This document shows positions 60,914 to 64,000 of a stretch of 64,000 bases of DNA, one piece after another. The stretch lies in the NCBI RefSeq assembly GCF_907177275.1, contig NZ_CAJSLV010000043.1:124001-188000 (forward strand), given 5' to 3'. The stretch comes from Actinacidiphila cocklensis. GTDB taxonomy: Bacteria; Actinomycetota; Actinomycetes; Streptomycetales; Streptomycetaceae. The position numbers were made by a program, and so were the translations under genes. The notes below the pieces were generated by a model. That model was not told where the DNA came from, made no database searches, and saw only the letters and a list, made by a program, of their open reading frames with translations. The first letter of the stretch is position 1. Every line of letters begins with the position of its first letter.

Positions 60914-63900
60914 GTGATGCCATTTTCCGTCCGCCGGCGAAAGCCGTCGGGACGTCCGTCCCGCAGGCTGCGCCTGCTGCCGGCGCCGCTGGTGGTGCTC
61001 GCCGGAGCGCTGGTCGCACTGCCGACGGCCACGGCAGCCGCCGGTACCGCGGACACCGATCCGATGGCGGCCGCCCGGGCGCTCGCGGTGGCCTCGGGCC
61101 ACGCCGTGCCGGTCGACAGCGCCACCACGGAGATCTCCACCGTCCAGGCCGATCCCGACGGCACCTTCACGGCCACGACATCGCTGCTCCCGGTCCGGGT
61201 GCGGCGGGACGGCACCTGGGTGCCGGTGGACGCCACGCTGACCGCTGCGGCGGACGGCACGCTGTCGCCGAGGGCGACGCCGAACGCGGTCCGGCTGTCC
61301 GGCGGCGGCAGCGGCCCGCTGGCCACCCTCACCCACGAGGACGGCACCAGCATGGCCTTCACGCTGCCGTTCCCGTTGCCCGCACCCACCGTGACCGGCG
61401 ACACCGCCCTGTACACGAGCGTGCTGCCGGGTGTCGACCTGTCGGTGTCGGTCACCGACCAGGGCGGTTTCAGCGACGTGCTCATCGTGCGCGACGCGGC
61501 GGCCGCCGCCGATCCGCGGCTGGCACAGCTCACGCTCGCCGCCGACACGCACGGCCTCAGCCTGGAGCAGGCCGCCGGCGGCGGCATGGAGGCCCGCACC
61601 GCCGACGGCACCGTGGCCTACGTCAGTCCCAGGCCGCTGATGTGGGACTCGGGCACGGCGCCGGTCCCGTTGACGGAGTTCGCCCCGGCGTCCCGGGCGG
61701 CGCAGGCAGCGGACGGTGCCTCGACGGACGCCGCGCTGTCCGGCGTCACGGGTCCGGGGTCCGACGCGCGCGTCGCCGAGGTGCCGATGAGCACCACCGC
61801 GCACGGCCTCACCCTCGCGCCGCAGCGGTCGGTCCTCACCGACCCCACGCTGCACTACCCCCTCTACATCGACCCGTACACCAACCCGGTGTCCGGGACC
61901 GCCGGCCACTACGACGAGGTGTACTCCAACTCCTCCTGCAGCGACGCACCGCAGTACGACAAGCCGCAGACGAACGGCGAGGGCGTCGGATACCAGAACT
62001 ACGGCGGCAAGTGCGGCAACGGCATCGAGCGCTCGTACTACACGATCAGTACCGGCAACCTGCACGAGGGCTTCCAGATCTACGACTCGCGGGTCACCAT
62101 CGCCACGACCTACGCGGCGAGTTGGGACTGCAGTCACGACCAGCCGATCACCCTGCACACGGTCAACGCGATCAGCTCCGGCACCGACTGGAACAGCAGG
62201 CCCGGCACCCACGACACGGCCTTCCCGCCGGTGTCCACCACCGTGCCCAGCGGCGCCAACGCGAACAGCTCGTGCAGCAACCACACCGCCACCTTCGTGG
62301 TGACCGACCAGGCACAGACCCTGGCGGACCACGACGGCGACGGGTACAACGCCGCGGGCGACATCGAGGGCGCCCCCAACACCTGGACCATCGGCCTGTA
62401 CGGCAACGAGTCGTCGTCCTCCAGCAACGACGACTACCTGCGCGTGTCGGAGTCGCTGACCCTGACCACCAAGTTCGACATCGCGCCCGCCACCCCGGGG
62501 AACGCGCACATCACCCCGGCGGCGACCGGCGCGAGCGGCGCCTGCGTCATGACCGGCGACGGCTGGATCGGCGCAACCACCTACTCCGGCGCGGGCAGCA
62601 ACATCCAGCTCCACTCCACCGTGACCAGCCAGATCTCCGGCGAGGACGTCGCCGCGCACTACCACGTCTGGGACCGATCGGTCCTCGACGCCGGCGGCGA
62701 CGCACTGGACAAGAGCACACCCGCCAGCTCCTACCTGGCCTCGGGCACCGACGCGGTCGAGCCGATCGGCTTCTCCCTGCTCGACGGACACGAGTACGGC
62801 TGGGACGTCTACGCCCAGGACGACTCCACCCTCCACCTGAAGTCGCCGATCAGCGACCACTGCTGGTTCAAGGCGGACCTCACCGCGCCCGCCACACCGG
62901 TCGTCGCCACCAACCCGTCGTTCCCGCCGGTGGGTTCGGGCGCGGCCGACCCGGTCGTCTACGCGGCCGCGGGCGGGACCACCACCTTCACCGTCACCGG
63001 GGCGGACAATCCGGCCACCGACACCAGTTGCGCGCCGGGAGCCTGCCTGTCGAGCGGTATCGACCACTTCATCTGGAAGCTCGACGCCCTGCCGACGCCC
63101 GCCAGCAGCACCAGCGCCGCTCTGACCGGCACCGCCCCCGACGGGACCGGCACCGCCACCCTCACCGTGCCCGTCACCAACTGGGGCGTACACACGCTGT
63201 ACGTCGCGGGCGTCGACGCCGCGGGCAACCCCAGCACGGCGCCCGCCGGTTACACGTACACCGTGCCGTGGAACCCCTCGACCGCCATCAACCCGGGCGA
63301 CGTCACGGGCGACCGGATCCCCGACCTGCTCGCCACCACGCAGTCCGGCAACCTCGACCTCGTCCCCGGCGACCAGGACCCGGCGCAGACCCCGGCGGCC
63401 GCGCAGAGCGGCGCCGTCTCCGGAAGCGCACCCCCGGTGACCGGTCCGGTCGTGGTCTCCCCCGCCGCCGACTCCCCCGACGGCACCGGCTGGAACAACT
63501 ACCTGGTGACCCACCGCGGCAACCTGCACGGCGCGGACGTGGACGACCTGTTCGCCTACAACAAGAACACCCGCCAGTTCTACATCGTCAAGAACGACCT
63601 GGACCCGGTCAGCGACACCAGCTTCCCGCTGACCTCGTGGTCGGCCCTCGGCGGCTACCTCGGCAAGCGGTTCGACGTGGTCGTCAAGGATCCCTGCGCC
63701 ACCGCCGACCTCGTCTCTGACGCCTCGCGCTGCCGCAGCACCGACTACGACGCGACCGGCTGGCACATCAGCCAGATGGTCGCGCCGGGCAACGTCTTCG
63801 GCAACACCAGCGGGTACCCGGCGGTCGTCACCGTCGAGAACGGCAAGCTGTGGATCTACCAGAGCGACGGCGGCCTGCACTTGAAGAACCCGCTGCTGCT

Positions 63901-64000
63901 CGGCGACGGCGACTGGAGCGGGCAGACGCTGATCGGCCCCGGCACCGTCCAGGGCACTCCGGTGCTGTGGGCACGCGACGACAACTCCGGGACGGTGTAC
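60914..64000 (+). CDS. large secreted DNRLRE/FG-GAP-type protein, partial at 3-prime end
   Basis: 1,029 codons remain open to the window edge; the real gene is longer. GTG 60914, with GGAGGGGG eight bases upstream, starts a basic signal peptide (RRLRLLPAPLVVLAGALVAL, then PTATAAA). Next come a beta-rich N-terminal part with VRVRRDGTWVPVDATL, a DNRLRE-like domain (about 310-430; YDEVYSNSSC, NGIERSYYTI), Ig-like segments (about 530-780), and an FG-GAP/VCBS-type repeat from about 790 (NPGDVTGDRIPDLLATTQSG) indicating a beta-propeller. Similar large proteins stand next to RHS genes in Streptomyces and may be wall-associated or form part of an RHS system. No catalytic motif is visible in the part present. 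It is divergent from the RHS toxin. Confidence 0.85.
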   Translation, partial: MMPFSVRRRKPSGRPSRRLRLLPAPLVVLAGALVALPTATAAAGTADTDPMAAARALAVASGHAVPVDSATTEISTVQADPDGTFTATTSLLPVRVRRDGTWVPVDATLTAAADGTLSPRATPNAVRLSGGGSGPLATLTHEDGTSMAFTLPFPLPAPTVTGDTALYTSVLPGVDLSVSVTDQGGFSDVLIVRDAAAAADPRLAQLTLAADTHGLSLEQAAGGGMEARTADGTVAYVSPRPLMWDSGTAPVPLTEFAPASRAAQAADGASTDAALSGVTGPGSDARVAEVPMSTTAHGLTLAPQRSVLTDPTLHYPLYIDPYTNPVSGTAGHYDEVYSNSSCSDAPQYDKPQTNGEGVGYQNYGGKCGNGIERSYYTISTGNLHEGFQIYDSRVTIATTYAASWDCSHDQPITLHTVNAISSGTDWNSRPGTHDTAFPPVSTTVPSGANANSSCSNHTATFVVTDQAQTLADHDGDGYNAAGDIEGAPNTWTIGLYGNESSSSSNDDYLRVSESLTLTTKFDIAPATPGNAHITPAATGASGACVMTGDGWIGATTYSGAGSNIQLHSTVTSQISGEDVAAHYHVWDRSVLDAGGDALDKSTPASSYLASGTDAVEPIGFSLLDGHEYGWDVYAQDDSTLHLKSPISDHCWFKADLTAPATPVVATNPSFPPVGSGAADPVVYAAAGGTTTFTVTGADNPATDTSCAPGACLSSGIDHFIWKLDALPTPASSTSAALTGTAPDGTGTATLTVPVTNWGVHTLYVAGVDAAGNPSTAPAGYTYTVPWNPSTAINPGDVTGDRIPDLLATTQSGNLDLVPGDQDPAQTPAAAQSGAVSGSAPPVTGPVVVSPAADSPDGTGWNNYLVTHRGNLHGADVDDLFAYNKNTRQFYIVKNDLDPVSDTSFPLTSWSALGGYLGKRFDVVVKDPCATADLVSDASRCRSTDYDATGWHISQMVAPGNVFGNTSGYPAVVTVENGKLWIYQSDGGLHLKNPLLLGDGDWSGQTLIGPGTVQGTPVLWARDDNSGTVY

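Noticed and set aside
60872..63880. 1002-codon minus-strand open frame opposite the FG-GAP-type gene
   Set aside because: Shadow of the plus-strand secreted protein, which has a signal peptide and recognisable domains and stays open to the window edge.

Overview
The window is high-GC DNA with GTG/TTG starts, Streptomyces-type regulators (TrmB/LuxR, MmyB-like XRE, TetR, AraC), DUF574 methyltransferases, a CtpI-like P-type ATPase and very large secreted RHS proteins. All of this suggests a Streptomyces or close relative. The number of broken transposases from several families (IS3/integrase type, IS5, IS110, IS256, IS630, ISAs1) and the patchwork of accessory genes suggest a chromosome arm rather than the core. 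No rRNA or tRNA genes were seen.

Layout. (1) 1-9.9 kb: a secreted-protease island. It holds a large serine protease with a divergent TrmB/LuxR-type regulator and an M4 metalloprotease, and is bracketed by inverted copies of a 31-nt sequence. (2) 10.1-13.6 kb: a tight operon of class II ketose-bisphosphate aldolase, CbbY-like HAD phosphatase, DhaL and DhaK. A secreted M1 aminopeptidase and an SMI1/KNR4 (SUKH) protein follow. (3) 17-24 kb: IS630 debris, then a giant CtpI-like P-type ATPase with a small divergent partner. (4) 24.5-38.6 kb: a region of exporters, small-molecule enzymes and regulators (TetR-MFS, DUF574 methyltransferase, SDR-TetR, AraC-SDR, monooxygenase-hydrolase, MFS-XRE). They are separated by IS relics and gene fragments. 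(5) 38.6-49.5 kb: IS5 and IS110 elements, a SWIM-domain protein, a pirin-GNAT fusion opposite an AhpD-like protein, and several lineage-specific small genes. (6) 49.6-64 kb: a polymorphic-toxin locus.

The most interesting system is the last one. A 2,686-residue secreted RHS protein carries two different lectin modules in its shell, a glycine-rich hinge and a C-terminal ADP-ribosyltransferase toxin domain (R, STS and E-x-E motifs). Its stop codon overlaps the start of a 155-aa putative immunity gene. Further downstream on the same strand lie a 74-aa accessory gene and two apparent orphan toxin-tail/immunity cassettes: an unknown tail followed by a 231-aa protein, and an RNase A-like CdiA-CT tail followed by a CdiI-like gene interrupted by an amber codon. 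This looks like a cassette archive behind a full-length effector. A second large secreted protein (DNRLRE/FG-GAP type, running off the window) is transcribed divergently from the RHS gene. Several genes elsewhere in the window resemble immunity families (SUKH, DUF4304, small orphans).
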